A stretch of DNA of 64,000 nucleotides from Bacteroidales bacterium 6E. Lineage in GTDB: Bacteria; Bacteroidota; Bacteroidia; Bacteroidales; Prolixibacteraceae. Shown piece by piece: positions 20,136 through 29,566 of this stretch. The stretch spans positions 139,496-203,495 of the forward strand of contig DF970669.1 of the NCBI GenBank assembly GCA_001270045.2, in the 5' to 3' direction. Position numbers and translations under genes: made by a program. The notes under the pieces are model-generated. The model was given only the letters and a program-made list of their open reading frames with translations. It ran no database searches and was not told where the DNA came from. Within the stretch, counting starts at the first letter, position 1, and the number at the start of each line of letters is the position of its first letter.

Positions 20136-20219
20136 TACCCGGAGGGGGACTTGAACCCCCACAGCCGTTATGGCCATTGGATTTTAAGTCCAACGTGTCT
20201 ACCATTCCACCATCCGGGC
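20136..20219 (-). tRNA. tRNA-Leu (anticodon UAA)
   Basis: The minus strand folds as a class II tRNA: acceptor stem GCCCGGA pairs with TCCGGGT (one G-T pair), anticodon loop CTTAAAA gives UAA, a variable arm is present, and the T-loop reads GGTTCAAGTCC. No CCA is encoded. It is downstream of tRNA-Gly on the same strand, with a hairpin between them. Confidence 0.95.
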
Positions 20220-20246
20220 AACAAATGTCTTATTCAATAAACAAAG

Positions 20247-20275
20247 AAAGCGTAAAACCGGAATTTTACGCTTTT
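20247..20275 (-). terminator. Hairpin between tRNA-Gly and tRNA-Leu
   Basis: AAAGCGTAAAA (20247-20257) and TTTTACGCTTT (20264-20274) form an 11-bp perfect stem. On the minus strand it follows tRNA-Gly and is followed by TTTCTTTGT, so it could be an intrinsic terminator or a processing hairpin between the two tRNAs. Confidence 0.55.
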
Positions 20276-20278
20276 CAG

Positions 20279-20353
<75 letters not shown>

Positions 20354-20456
20354 AATTTCAAATGAACTTACCGTTTGTCTTCCGACTTGCGGCGCTTCAT
20401 TAAGTTTGGGCTTTCCGGCGGTACCGCAGGCCCTGAACGTTTTGCTTTTGGCGTTG

Positions 20457-20486
20457 CAAATATAAACCTATTTTTTTTCTCTCCAA
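20457..20486 (-). promoter_or_regulatory. Bacteroidota-type promoter for the tRNA-Gly/tRNA-Leu unit
   Basis: On the minus strand TTG (20484-20486) is followed by 19 nt and then TATATTTG (20457-20464), matching the TTG / TAnnTTTG promoter pattern. It lies about 100 nt upstream of tRNA-Gly. Confidence 0.7.
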
Positions 20487-20508
20487 ACGGCTTGCAAAAT
20501 TTTTTTCA

Positions 20509-23127
20509 CTATTTCAATCCGGTCAGTTTTTTGATTTCATTCAGCTTGTTGAGGGCTTCCAGAGGGGTCAGCCGGTTTATGTCCAGATTCTTGATCTCAT
20601 CCCTGATCTGCTTCAGAACGGGATCATCGAGCTGGAAAAAGCTGAGCTGCACACCTTCCCGTTTTGTTCCGATGTTCTCGAGCGGCTTTGCCAGGTTTTC
20701 GCGATGCTGGGTATTCTCAAGCTGCTTAAGGATCTCTTCTGCTCGCTGAACTACACTTCTCGGCATACCGGCCATCGACGCCACATGGATCCCAAAGCTG
20801 TGGTTACTGCCTCCCCTGACCAGCTTCCTCAGGAAAATGACCTTGTTCCCAAGTTCCCTGATGGATACATTATAGTTCTTCACCCGCTTGAACGACGACT
20901 CCATTTCGTTCAGCTCGTGATAATGGGTGGCAAAAAGGGTCTTCGCCCGGGCTTTTGGATGTTCGTGCAGGTATTCGACAATCGACCAGGCAATGGAAAT
21001 CCCGTCGTAGGTGGAGGTACCTCTGCCCAATTCATCAAGCAGGATCAGGCTGCGGTTCGAAATATTGTTGAGGATGCTGGCTGCCTCATTCATCTCGACC
21101 ATGAAGGTCGATTCGCCCAACGAAAGGTTGTCGGAGGCCCCTACCCTCGTGAATATCTTGTCGACCACACCTATGGTTGCCGAAGAGGCAGGAACAAAAC
21201 TCCCCATCTGTGCCAGCAACACAATCAGGGCGGTTTGACGTAGCAGTGCCGATTTACCGGCCATGTTGGGTCCGGTGATGATGATGATCTGCTGGTCGTC
21301 CTGGTTAAGCTCCACATCGTTAGCGATGTAAGATTCACCAATGGGCAGATGCCTTTCAATGACAGGGTGCCGTCCTTCCTTGATCAAAAGTGTGGTATCC
21401 TCGTTGACTTCTGGCTTGGTATAATTATATTCCTTTGCACATGCCGCAAATGATAACAGACAGTCAATCCGGGCGAGAATTCCGGCATTCAGCTGGATGG
21501 CAGGAATATATTCCGATAAGGCGTACACCATTTCATTGAAAAGTCGGGTTTCCAGCTCCTGTATTTTCTCCTCGGCACCCAGAATCTTGGTTTCATACTC
21601 CTTCAGCTCCTGGGTGATGTAACGCTCGGCCCCCACCAGTGTCTGCTTTCTGATCCAATCTTCAGGCACCTTTTCCTTATGGGTATTCCTGACTTCAATA
21701 TAATATCCGAATACGTTGTTAAAACTGATTTTCAGGGAGGTAATGCCGTGCTCATCGCTCAGTCGTTTCTGCATTTTGGCCAGATAGTCTTTTCCCGAGA
21801 AAGCCAGCTCTCGCAACTCGTCGAGCTCGTCCGATACCCCTTGGGCCATGACTTTCCCCCGGTTGATCATGACCGGCGGGTCGTCGTGCAACTCTCGATC
21901 AATCCGCTCCCTGATGGAATCACATGGATTCAGCTGCTCGGCATACCTTCGCAGTGTTGGATTGCCCGATTCGGCACAGGCTTCCCTGATAGGCACGATC
22001 GATGCGAGGGCACGACCGATCTGGCGGGTTTCCCTTGGATTCACCCTTCCGACCGCCACCTTGGAAATCAGTCGTTCGAGATCACCAATAGCCCTCAAAT
22101 GTTCAGTCAGGTTTTCTCTAAGGGATTCACTGCCCAAAAATGTCTCGACTACGTCCAGACGCTCGTTGATCGGGCCAACTTCCTTGAGGGGCAAGGCCAT
22201 CCAACGTCTTAGCAAGCGCGACCCCATGGGTGACACGGTATGGTCGATCACCTGCAACAGCGATTTGGCGCCTTCATAGAGGGTTCCGAATAGCTCAAGG
22301 TTCCGGATGGTAAACCGGTCGAGCCACACGTAATGTTCCTCCTCAAGGCGGCTCAGGTGACTGATATGTTGCACCTGCTTATGCTGGGTCAGATCAAGGT
22401 AATGGAGAATGGCCCCCGCGGCGATGATGCCCGCAGGCAGATTATCGACCCCAAATCCCTTGAGCGACTTCACCTGGAAATGTCGGGTGAGCCGGTCGAA
22501 GGCCGCATCCATTGTATAGACCCAGTCGTCGAGGTTATATGTGTAATATTTGGTACCGAAACTTTCGTTGAAATCACTGCTGAAGCCTCTTTGATACAGC
22601 ACCTCCTTGGGCTGGAACGAACTCAGGAGTTTGTCGGCATACTCGCTACTCCCCTGCGCCGTAAGAAATTCGCCGGTTGAAATATCAAGAAAGGCAATCC
22701 CGACCATTTTCTTCTCGAAATGGACCGATGCGAGAAAGTTGTTCTCCTTGTTCTCGAGGATATGGTCATTGATTGAAACCCCGGGAGTCACAAGTTCGGT
22801 AATCCCGCGCTTGACGATTTTCTTGGTCATTTTTGGGTCCTCGAGCTGCTCACATATGGCCACCCTTTGTCCTGCCCGTACTAGTTTCGGAAGATAGGTA
22901 TCAAGGGCATGGTATGGGAAACCGGCCAGCTCGACATAACTGGCGGCTCCGTTGGCGCGTCGTGTCAACGTAATCCCCAGTATCTCAGCGGCCTTGATGG
23001 CATCATCACCAAACGTCTCGTAAAAGTCGCCCACCCTGAACAGCAACACTGCATCCGGATGCTTCGCCTTGATCGCAAAGTATTGCTTCATCAAGGGAGT
23101 TTCCACATATTTTGCCTTTTCACTCAT
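20509..23127 (-). CDS. mutS: DNA mismatch repair protein MutS
   Basis: A full-length 872-residue MutS1. The mismatch-reading Phe-Tyr-Glu motif is in [13 protein letters not shown] (residues about 29-41). The connector, lever and clamp regions follow ([21 protein letters not shown]). The ATPase domain has Walker [11 protein letters not shown], then [12 protein letters not shown] and LFATHYHEL. It recognises base mismatches and small loops and recruits MutL. The start [16 protein letters not shown] is the usual MutS start. A promoter box lies only 8 nt upstream, implying a nearly leaderless transcript. This is a core gene and supports the view that region 2 is chromosomal backbone. Confidence 0.98.
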   Translation of the reverse strand: MSEKAKYVETPLMKQYFAIKAKHPDAVLLFRVGDFYETFGDDAIKAAEILGITLTRRANGAASYVELAGFPYHALDTYLPKLVRAGQRVAICEQLEDPKMTKKIVKRGITELVTPGVSINDHILENKENNFLASVHFEKKMVGIAFLDISTGEFLTAQGSSEYADKLLSSFQPKEVLYQRGFSSDFNESFGTKYYTYNLDDWVYTMDAAFDRLTRHFQVKSLKGFGVDNLPAGIIAAGAILHYLDLTQHKQVQHISHLSRLEEEHYVWLDRFTIRNLELFGTLYEGAKSLLQVIDHTVSPMGSRLLRRWMALPLKEVGPINERLDVVETFLGSESLRENLTEHLRAIGDLERLISKVAVGRVNPRETRQIGRALASIVPIREACAESGNPTLRRYAEQLNPCDSIRERIDRELHDDPPVMINRGKVMAQGVSDELDELRELAFSGKDYLAKMQKRLSDEHGITSLKISFNNVFGYYIEVRNTHKEKVPEDWIRKQTLVGAERYITQELKEYETKILGAEEKIQELETRLFNEMVYALSEYIPAIQLNAGILARIDCLLSFAACAKEYNYTKPEVNEDTTLLIKEGRHPVIERHLPIGESYIANDVELNQDDQQIIIITGPNMAGKSALLRQTALIVLLAQMGSFVPASSATIGVVDKIFTRVGASDNLSLGESTFMVEMNEAASILNNISNRSLILLDELGRGTSTYDGISIAWSIVEYLHEHPKARAKTLFATHYHELNEMESSFKRVKNYNVSIRELGNKVIFLRKLVRGGSNHSFGIHVASMAGMPRSVVQRAEEILKQLENTQHRENLAKPLENIGTKREGVQLSFFQLDDPVLKQIRDEIKNLDINRLTPLEALNKLNEIKKLTGLK

Positions 23128-23134
23128 GTAATCA

Positions 23135-23165
23135 CAAAGATATTCGATGGATGGTATCTTCCCAA
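23135..23165 (-). promoter_or_regulatory. Promoter of mutS
   Basis: On the minus strand TTG (23163-23165), a 20-nt spacer and TATCTTTG (23135-23142) form a good TTG/TAnnTTTG promoter. The -7 box ends 8 nt before the mutS ATG, so the 5' untranslated region would be only a few nucleotides. Confidence 0.65.
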
Positions 23166-23302
23166 AAAGGGCTTCATTTTTTTATTGGATGGGCTCGACT
23201 TACCGAATCTGAAATTATCCCGTTGATTATTTTTTCAGGAGTCTGACGCACTCCTTCACATGCTCTTATCACTTTCATGATCAGTATTTTAGTCTATTAC
23301 AA

Positions 23303-23329
23303 GATGTCATCCTTTGAAAGGATGACATC
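23303..23329. promoter_or_regulatory. Perfect palindrome in the mutS / PSP1-protein divergent region
   Basis: GATGTCATCCTTT (23303-23315) and AAAGGATGACATC (23317-23329) are exact inverted repeats around a single base. The site lies between two divergently transcribed genes, so it could be a protein-binding operator or a hairpin; it has no trailing T-run. Confidence 0.5.
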
Positions 23330-23415
23330 CTTTACCCCTCGAAAAGTATCGGCAGTTTATAAAAGATATTTAAATCTTTTTTTGATATTTGCAGAGTAAC
23401 GTATACAAACAGAAG

Positions 23416-24573
23416 ATGAGTTGTACATCATGTACCATATATAAATCGGGTGGAACAGCTACGGCCGACACCTTTGATTGGGTCAATGACCTGCCCGATA
23501 CCACAGGTCAATACGATATTGTGGAAGTGAAATTCAAGGCTACCCGTAAGGAATTTTTCAGGAACGAGGAGGGACTGAACCTTAAGCGTGGCGACAAGAT
23601 CGTGGTTGCCACTTCCCCGGGCCACGACATTGGCGAGGTCACCCTCACGGGTTATCTGGCCGACAAACAGTTCAGAAGGAAGATCCACAAGCCCGACCGC
23701 TATTCGGTGGGTGTCATTTACCGTAAAGCCACACCGCATGATCTTGAAACCATGGCCAAGGCCAAGGCCCGTGAACAAGAGTTGCTGATCCAGTCGAGGA
23801 AGATTGCAAACCGTCTTGGACTTGAGATGAAGATCGGTGATGTGGAGGTCAGGGCCGACAATGGCAAGGCGATCTTTTATTATATCGCCGACGGCCGTGT
23901 CGACTTCCGCCAGTTGATCAAGGAATATGCCCACGATTTCAGGCTGCGCATCGAGATGAAGCAGATTGGTGCCCGCCAGGAAGCCGGACGTGTCGGGGGC
24001 ATCGGCTCCTGTGGCAGGGAACTCTGCTGTTCATCGTGGAGAACGGAATTCACCTCGGTATCCATCGAATCTCTGGGCTATCAGGGTCTGTCACAATCGG
24101 CCCAGAAAATGGCCGGACAGTGCGGAAAACTGAAATGCTGCCTCATGTACGAGCTGGATGCTTATGTGGAAGCCGGCAGGGAATTCCCCGAAGAGTTGCT
24201 TGTTCTCGAAACTGCGCAGGGATTGGCAAAACCTATCAAGACCGATTACCTGGCCGGCAAGATCTGGTACTCGGTACACACCCAGGGTGTAGAGCGTACC
24301 TTCCAGCTGACCGTCGAGGAGGTAAGAAACCACATCCAGGACAACAAACGTGGTATCCGATTCGAAACAGGAAATGTACGTACTTCCCCAAAACCAGGCG
24401 ACGAGTTTGTGTCGGGCAATTCTGATATCAAATACCAGAAACCAGCATCGAAAAACAGAAGAAGGAAAAAGGCTGGCAATCGAGGTTCCGCTTCACCAGA
24501 AGCCAATGCAGCGACTAACACACCGGGAACCCACAGGCAAAAACAGCGTCCGATAAAGAGGCAGGAGAACTAA
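23416..24573 (+). CDS. PSP1-domain (RicT-like) regulatory iron-sulfur protein
   Basis: The ATG at 23416 (MSCTSCTIYKSGGTAT) is preferred over an upstream TTG. The 385-residue product has the PSP1 domain: FKATRKEFFRNEEGL, GDKIVVATSPGHDIGEVT, IGSCGRELCCSSW and MAGQCGKLKCCLMYELDAY, the cysteine cluster of RicT/YaaT proteins. In Firmicutes this family works with RicA and RicF in RNA-processing complexes that bind Fe-S clusters; its role in Bacteroidota is less clear. The C-terminal about 60 residues are basic and low complexity (KNRRRKKAGNRGS). Its stop codon overlaps that of the convergent O-methyltransferase gene. Confidence 0.92.
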   Translation: MSCTSCTIYKSGGTATADTFDWVNDLPDTTGQYDIVEVKFKATRKEFFRNEEGLNLKRGDKIVVATSPGHDIGEVTLTGYLADKQFRRKIHKPDRYSVGVIYRKATPHDLETMAKAKAREQELLIQSRKIANRLGLEMKIGDVEVRADNGKAIFYYIADGRVDFRQLIKEYAHDFRLRIEMKQIGARQEAGRVGGIGSCGRELCCSSWRTEFTSVSIESLGYQGLSQSAQKMAGQCGKLKCCLMYELDAYVEAGREFPEELLVLETAQGLAKPIKTDYLAGKIWYSVHTQGVERTFQLTVEEVRNHIQDNKRGIRFETGNVRTSPKPGDEFVSGNSDIKYQKPASKNRRRKKAGNRGSASPEANAATNTPGTHRQKQRPIKRQEN

Positions 24574-25211
24574 GAATCTTTCTTGCGGATAATGGTCAGT
24601 CCGTCGCGCAACGGCAGGATGACCTTCTCTACCTGTTGGTCAGCGGCCACCCGGGCATTGAACTCCATGATCCCGCGTGTCTGGGTATCCGCATCAGCGG
24701 ATTCAGAAACCACTTTACCATCCCACAGGGTATTGTCGGCCAGGATCCATCCTCCTGGTTTCACCAGAGGCACGGTCAATTCATAATAATCGCCATACTC
24801 GCGCTTGTCGCCATCGATAAATACCAGGTCGAAAGGTCCTTTTAGCCCCTGAAGTACCTCCAGCGCAGACCCGATCCGCTGGTCGATTACCTGGTCAAGT
24901 CCGGCCAGTGTAAAGTATTTGTGTGCAATCCCTTTCAGTTCATCATTCACCTCAATGGTCACCAGCTTGCCCCCCGACTGTAACCCACGGGCCAGGCAGA
25001 TTGCTGAATAGCCCGTGAAGGTGCCGATCTCCAGGATCGACCTGGGTTTGATCATTCGGGCAAGCATGGTCAGGATCTGTCCCTGCAGGTGCCCCGACAA
25101 CATCCGGGGATTGATGACATTCAGTGCCGTTTCCCGCTCCAACCGGACCAGGATATCATCCTGGGGGTCAATATGGGTCTCGATATAATGGAGAATATCT
25201 TCCTTGACCAT
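24570..25211 (-). CDS. O-methyltransferase (class I SAM-dependent, caffeoyl-CoA type)
   Basis: A 213-residue SAM-dependent O-methyltransferase of the family that includes caffeoyl-CoA and catechol O-methyltransferases. The SAM-binding motif is LEIGTFTGYSAICLARGL (about residues 57-74), with the metal-dependent active site region in DLVFIDGDKREYGDYYE and WILADNTLWDGKV. The substrate in this organism is unknown. The gene starts 3 bp downstream of the M16 peptidase stop on the same strand, so the two form an operon. Confidence 0.93.
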   Translation of the reverse strand: MVKEDILHYIETHIDPQDDILVRLERETALNVINPRMLSGHLQGQILTMLARMIKPRSILEIGTFTGYSAICLARGLQSGGKLVTIEVNDELKGIAHKYFTLAGLDQVIDQRIGSALEVLQGLKGPFDLVFIDGDKREYGDYYELTVPLVKPGGWILADNTLWDGKVVSESADADTQTRGIMEFNARVAADQQVEKVILPLRDGLTIIRKKDS

Positions 25212-25214
25212 ATT

Positions 25215-26444
25215 TTATCGGTAAGTTAAAAGACTCATTCTCGAAGGGTTGAGAATTTCATTGGCAACCTCAATGATCTGGCTCGCAGTGATGGCTTCGA
25301 TTTTTTCGAAGACCATCTTCATCGGATCGACCCGGTTATAAAAGAGGAAACTTTTCCCGATGGTCAGCATCAGGTCTTCACGGTTCTCGCCTGCAATGGC
25401 CAATTGCCCGATCAGCTGTTTCTGTGCCCGGGTAAGCTGCATGGTGCCCAGTTTCTTTTCCCTCAGGAGCTGAAACTCTTTGTATACCACTTGAAGCGCC
25501 TTCTCGAAATTATCGTTGTCGGTGCCAAAGTATACACTGAAGAGCCCGGTGTCTGAATAAGAATTATACGACGACTCAATATTGTAAGCCATCCCCTTCC
25601 GCTCACGCAGAGAAAGGTTCAGTCGCGAATTCATGCCTTGCCCGCCCAACAGGTTATTCAGCAGGATCATCACTACCCGTTTGGGATCGGCACTGTCGTA
25701 TGCCATGGTTCCCACCATACAGTGGGTCTGGTACGTCTCTTTGGTCACATGTTTCACCGCCGGGACAAAATGGTCAAATTTCTCCCGGTTATGGACCCTC
25801 ATCTTGCCGGGGATATGTCCAAAGTACCGGTCGAGCAAGCCTATCAGCTTCTTGAAGGAGATGTTTCCCACAGAACTGATCACCATCTGATCGGTATGGT
25901 AATTCTGGTCGATAAACCTGAAAATCTGCTCCCTTCCGAAACTTCTGACTGTATCGTATGTGCCCATGATGTTGCGGGCAATGGGATGGCCATCGAAGAC
26001 CATCTCGTCGAAGTCGTCGAAGATCAGTTCCGAAGGCGAATCGTTATAGGAGTTGATCTCCTCGACCACCACTTCCTTCTCAAGTTTAAGCTCCTTCTCG
26101 GGAAAGACACTGTGAAAGAGAATATCGTAAAGCAATTCGGCTGCCCGGCTGTAGTATTCCGACAGGAAAGTGGCATAGAGGGCAGTTTCCTCCTTGGTGG
26201 TATAGGCGTTGAGTTCCCCACCTACATCCTCCATTCGGCTGAGTATATGAAAGGCCTTCCGTTTTTTGGTGCCTTTAAAGATGCAATGTTCGATAAAATG
26301 GGCTATTCCGTGCTCATCAGGCTTTTCATCCCTCGATCCCGTGTTGAGGATCACGCCAAGGTGACCGACAGGCGATGCCGACTCCTGGTGGATCAGCCGG
26401 ATACCGTTGGGGAATGTATGTACCAGATATTCAGATTGAATCAT
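25215..26444 (-). CDS. M16-family zinc metallopeptidase
   Basis: A 409-residue single-unit M16 peptidase. The inverted zinc motif HFIEH occupies 49-53, and the third ligand Glu falls in KEVVVEEINSYNDSP about 75 residues later. The C-terminal half carries the inactive M16 repeat (GGQGMNSRLNLSLRERKGMAYNIES). Such proteins process peptides or signal sequences. The cytoplasmic form is suggested by the lack of a signal peptide. It is transcribed ahead of the O-methyltransferase, with a TACTTTTG box 20 nt upstream of the ATG. Confidence 0.94.
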   Translation of the reverse strand: MIQSEYLVHTFPNGIRLIHQESASPVGHLGVILNTGSRDEKPDEHGIAHFIEHCIFKGTKKRKAFHILSRMEDVGGELNAYTTKEETALYATFLSEYYSRAAELLYDILFHSVFPEKELKLEKEVVVEEINSYNDSPSELIFDDFDEMVFDGHPIARNIMGTYDTVRSFGREQIFRFIDQNYHTDQMVISSVGNISFKKLIGLLDRYFGHIPGKMRVHNREKFDHFVPAVKHVTKETYQTHCMVGTMAYDSADPKRVVMILLNNLLGGQGMNSRLNLSLRERKGMAYNIESSYNSYSDTGLFSVYFGTDNDNFEKALQVVYKEFQLLREKKLGTMQLTRAQKQLIGQLAIAGENREDLMLTIGKSFLFYNRVDPMKMVFEKIEAITASQIIEVANEILNPSRMSLLTYR

Positions 26445-26463
26445 GGACTAAAAATTAAGGAGG

Positions 26464-26471
26464 CAAAAGTA
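26464..26471 (-). promoter_or_regulatory. -7 box upstream of the M16 peptidase
   Basis: TACTTTTG read on the minus strand matches TAnnTTTG and lies 20 nt before the ATG at 26444. A paired TTG is not obvious. Confidence 0.5.
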
Positions 26472-26562
26472 TGAAAAAAAGGGTATGGGTATGTCATTAA
26501 CCTGGTGTCGGTACACGAATCTTTAAAATGATAATATTTTTCGGACGTAATGGGAATTTTTC

Positions 26563-26592
26563 TTGGTTGATTTAAAAATTTGTCTACTTTTG
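26563..26592 (+). promoter_or_regulatory. Promoter of the tRNA-Phe unit
   Basis: TTG (26563-26565) with a 19-nt spacer, or TTG at 26567-26569 with a 15-nt spacer, precedes TACTTTTG (26585-26592). It reads into the broken tRNA copy and then the intact tRNA-Phe. Confidence 0.65.
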
Positions 26593-26609
26593 CAACACCA
26601 AAATAAAGG

Positions 26610-26646
26610 GGTGACATAGCTCAGTAATCCGTGAGTCCCCGGTTCG
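26610..26646 (+). repeat. Broken tRNA-Phe copy (5' part with internal deletion)
   Basis: GGTGACATAGCTCAGTA matches the first 17 nt of the intact tRNA-Phe with one change. About 19 nt (rest of D-arm and first half of the anticodon arm) are missing. Then ATCCGTGAGTCCCCGGTTCG matches again with one change and stops exactly at the T-loop TTCG. It has no anticodon and cannot be a working tRNA. Confidence 0.8.
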
Positions 26647-26680
26647 GGAGGCTAGGGAAGATGAGAGATGCAAAAAAAGA

Positions 26681-26753
<73 letters not shown>

Positions 26754-26756
26754 CAA

Positions 26757-26790
26757 AAAAAGGTTGACTCGAAAGAGATCAACCTTTTTT
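26757..26790 (+). terminator. Intrinsic terminator after tRNA-Phe
   Basis: AAAGGTTGA and TCAACCTTT pair around CTCGAAAGAGA, followed by a T-run (CTTTTTT). It closes the tRNA-Phe transcript just before the GIY-YIG gene. Confidence 0.85.
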
Positions 26791-26806
26791 CATTTTCATA
26801 TTCTTC

Positions 26807-27097
26807 ATGGATTTCCAAGTTTATTTAATCTATAGTCCGTCCACGAATGCTTTCTATGTTGGTCAAACCGCTGACTTGAATTTGAGAATGCAACAGCACA
26901 ATCAAGGCTTTTTTCACAATGCGAATACGTCAAAAGTGAATGACTGGGAGATATTTCACACTATTCATTGCAGTTCAAGAAGGCAGGCAATATTGATTGA
27001 AAAGCACATCAAACGAATGAAAAAAAGAGAGTACTACCTAAACTTGAAAAAGTATCCTGAAATCCAGCATAAGCTTATACTGAAATACAAAGACTGA
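26807..27097 (+). CDS. Small GIY-YIG endonuclease
   Basis: A 96-residue single-domain GIY-YIG nuclease. VYLIYSPSTNAFYVGQT (residues 4-20) corresponds to the GIY..YIG core (here VYLIYS and FYVGQT), an Arg follows in LNLRMQQHN, and the Glu metal ligand lies in AILIEKHIKRMKKREYY. Small proteins like this are common and multicopy in Bacteroidota. It starts 54 nt after tRNA-Phe, and its last codons run straight into a second, interrupted copy of the tRNA 3' half: its stop lies within that copy. This arrangement suggests an element that inserted at the tRNA and restored or duplicated its 3' end. Confidence 0.93.
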   Translation: MDFQVYLIYSPSTNAFYVGQTADLNLRMQQHNQGFFHNANTSKVNDWEIFHTIHCSSRRQAILIEKHIKRMKKREYYLNLKKYPEIQHKLILKYKD

Positions 27098-27152
27098 AAA
27101 TCCGTGTGTCCCCGCCCCGATAATTACCGAGGGCGATTCCTGGTGGCACCAC
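27092..27152 (+). repeat. Interrupted tRNA-Phe 3' half
   Basis: 27092-27114 is identical to tRNA-Phe positions 26710-26732 (anticodon arm to T-stem), and 27135-27152 is identical to 26737-26754 (T-loop to 3' end). Between them a 20-nt palindrome-like insert (ccccgataattaccgagggc) replaces the four T-loop bases GTTC. It lacks the 5' half and is not a working tRNA. Confidence 0.88.
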
Positions 27153-27161
27153 CTCAAAATC

Positions 27162-27193
27162 AGAGAGTTACAGCAATGTAGCTCTCTTTTTTT
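27162..27193 (+). terminator. Intrinsic terminator after the GIY-YIG / tRNA-fragment unit
   Basis: AGAGAGTTACA (27162-27172) pairs with TGTAGCTCTCT (27177-27187) with one G-T pair and a four-base loop, followed by a run of T. Confidence 0.8.
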
Positions 27194-27339
27194 ATGGCTA
27201 AAATGCCAGGAAAAGCATGATTTGTTTTAATCAGAGTTTTAACAAAAAAAATTGAATCTTAAGAAGGCCATTCAACCATTTGAAATTGATTAATCGAATC
27301 GGTTCTTTAGAACAACTATAATCCATATCGACATTATTA

Positions 27340-27378
27340 ACTCTGTAACCGCTGTAACGGTTACGGCGGTTACAGAGT
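27340..27378 (-). terminator. Terminator hairpin of the 27.4-31.1 kb minus-strand unit
   Basis: ACTCTGTAACCGC (27340-27352) and GCGGTTACAGAGT (27366-27378) are exact inverted repeats, and the 13-nt loop holds a further palindrome GTAACGGTTAC. It lies 9 bp after the stop of the gene ending at 27388. The T-run on that strand is weak, so it may act with a factor. Confidence 0.6.
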
Positions 27379-27387
27379 AAAACTCCT

Positions 27388-29565
27388 TTACCAGCCTAAC
27401 CTGACCTTTACCCCGTCGGGATGGTTCGGGAAACGAAGGAAGCAGGTATGGCTTCCTTCGTCCCAGGTGGAGGTAGCCTCCACAACATTTCCTTTGGCAT
27501 CGGTCACTTCGGTGGATGTTACCTGCGAGGGTAACAAAACCCGCATTACATTAATGGTCTCAACCGGACTCTTTACGACAAACGAATACGATTTTCCCTT
27601 TCGTACTTCATCGTACACTCTTGATGCCGAAGCCAGCACCTGAGGTTTGTCCGGATTCTTCACCGACCGGAGGTTATAAAGGAAGGCCTGGGTGCCCGGA
27701 TTTACCTTCTTAACATCAAGCACCGGAATTTCGGGATCAAACAGGTCAATGTATTTCCCTTTCAACACATAGGGTGTGGCATCAGGATTCTCGTCCATTA
27801 CAGAAACAATCTCATAAGGGCCTCTGGTCAGCGCCAGTGTATTCTTCAGGACCAACGTTCTACCCGGCTGGCTTTCATAAAGGTCTTTTACCAATTCAAT
27901 AAACTCAGCGTCACCGCTTTCATTCATGATGAATTCCTTAGGGTCGTTGCGAAGGATCACTACTTTTCCCTTGCCATAGGTGTACTCACCTTCGGCAAAA
28001 GGAGCTTTGATGCCCATACCCCCAAGAAGGTGTTCTGATGGGGCGTTAAAACTGTTTCCTCTGGTGTTCCACCACTCCATGACGCGCTGGAAGGGATCCT
28101 CGTCTCGGCCGCAATAGACCAATTTGCCGCCCCTCTTCACCCATTCGGCCAGGTACTGGTGTCCGGAGGCATCGGCAGGCTTCATATTGGAGTACGACAT
28201 GATCAAGACATCTATGTCCTTTAGGGTTTCCTTGAAACCGAGGTTCTCGAGATGTACCGTCTTCACCGGCACACCCCTCTTCAGGAGAGGCAATGCCTGT
28301 CCGTAGAAATTCGACAGCTGCGGATCCTCATAACCTGCATGGATCGGGAAACCCTGAAACATCAGAGAGTTTGCCATCAGTACCCCGATACCATCAGAGC
28401 CGCTCACCTTGTTATCCGACAAAGGCATATGGTTCAGTGTGTTGATCATCACCTGCATCTGGGTCGAATAGTGACTGGGGATCCTCTCCCTCTTATCGCT
28501 GTTGGCACTGGTCCGGTATAAGCCCTCATATATTCGTTCGGGCCAGGGCATCACTTCATAATTGGCAATGCCCGGATAGAGCAGTTGTGCGGTGAATGTC
28601 GCCTCATAGTTTTTCTTGTAGTCGATCCAGTCGCGTGCCCTGTCCTCAATCGGGTCGGTCAGGAAAAACATCTTCCGCCCGGTGGGGGCCGTCATCGACT
28701 CCATGGAGCCATATTCCAGAAAAGCGGTCTCGAACACCCGTTCCTTCATCGTTCCGTTAAAATAGTTGGGTTCACGTGACGTACCGGTCCACACCTGGGC
28801 GATGTATCCATCGATGACCGGCAGGGAGGCCAGACTGGCTTCCGGACTGACGATTCTCCACTGCGAGTAGTTGATCAGCGAATGGGTGGGAACGTAGCAT
28901 TTGACATCGAGCCCCTTGCTGCGGCCATATTCCTTGGCATAGGTAAAAACGTCGTTCAGCGCATTGTAATAAAGCTGGTATTTCAATTTGTTGGAGAGAT
29001 ATGTATTCTCGGGTGATTCGTGCTGGGGGCGCCATTCAAAGCCATAATATTTCAGCCATTCCCGCTTGAAAGCTTCGCTGTATCCGGCCCTGGACCAAAA
29101 CTCGGGCTCTTCCATGAAGATGGAGGTGATGCCGGCATCGATGACCCGTTTCACGTGTTTTTCTTTCAGGTAAGTGAGGAAATTTTCGGAAGGTACGATA
29201 TAAGGAACCATGTGGCCATGCCAGATGGTATCGCCGTTCTGCTGCACCTGTCCTTCGTCGAGATGCCACTTGCCGTCATACTCGCCGGTGAAGTAGTCCT
29301 GATACTCACCCCATGCGATGCCGGTCATGAAATGGGCGACATATCCACGGTCGCGCCACGACTTCACCCGGCCTTCAAACGGGATCCGATGTGAGCGGTC
29401 GGAAGGGTTTCCCCCCACCCCGTAAACCATCACGGCATCAGTACGCACATCGATGGTTGGCCGCCATTCACGACTCGTCTGGAAAGTAGTCTTTATCTTG
29501 TCGTCGTTTTGGCCATTAACCTGGAATGCAAGAATAAGAAAGCTGATAAATAATACTTTTCTCAT
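27388..29565 (-). CDS. Secreted glycosidase-like protein with putative glutamine-amidotransferase-like domain
   Basis: The ATG at 29565 gives a signal peptide (MRKVLFISFLILAFQVNGQ) and 725 residues. I do not recognise a named family. The N-terminal two-thirds looks like a TIM-barrel glycoside hydrolase (YVAHFMTGIAWGEYQDYF, ITSIFMEEPEFWSRAGYS with an acidic pair, IDGYIAQVWTGTSREPNY). The segment at about 440-560 (VKTVHLENLGFKETLKDIDVLIMSYSNMKP, GGKLVYCGRDEDPF) resembles the class I amidotransferase-like domain of beta-galactosidase families. The C-terminus is beta-rich. It may hydrolyse an unknown glycan in the periplasm or outside. Its start is one base from the stop of the flavoprotein gene upstream, so the two are probably co-transcribed. 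Confidence 0.7.
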   Translation of the reverse strand: MRKVLFISFLILAFQVNGQNDDKIKTTFQTSREWRPTIDVRTDAVMVYGVGGNPSDRSHRIPFEGRVKSWRDRGYVAHFMTGIAWGEYQDYFTGEYDGKWHLDEGQVQQNGDTIWHGHMVPYIVPSENFLTYLKEKHVKRVIDAGITSIFMEEPEFWSRAGYSEAFKREWLKYYGFEWRPQHESPENTYLSNKLKYQLYYNALNDVFTYAKEYGRSKGLDVKCYVPTHSLINYSQWRIVSPEASLASLPVIDGYIAQVWTGTSREPNYFNGTMKERVFETAFLEYGSMESMTAPTGRKMFFLTDPIEDRARDWIDYKKNYEATFTAQLLYPGIANYEVMPWPERIYEGLYRTSANSDKRERIPSHYSTQMQVMINTLNHMPLSDNKVSGSDGIGVLMANSLMFQGFPIHAGYEDPQLSNFYGQALPLLKRGVPVKTVHLENLGFKETLKDIDVLIMSYSNMKPADASGHQYLAEWVKRGGKLVYCGRDEDPFQRVMEWWNTRGNSFNAPSEHLLGGMGIKAPFAEGEYTYGKGKVVILRNDPKEFIMNESGDAEFIELVKDLYESQPGRTLVLKNTLALTRGPYEIVSVMDENPDATPYVLKGKYIDLFDPEIPVLDVKKVNPGTQAFLYNLRSVKNPDKPQVLASASRVYDEVRKGKSYSFVVKSPVETINVMRVLLPSQVTSTEVTDAKGNVVEATSTWDEGSHTCFLRFPNHPDGVKVRLGW

Positions 29566-29566
29566 A

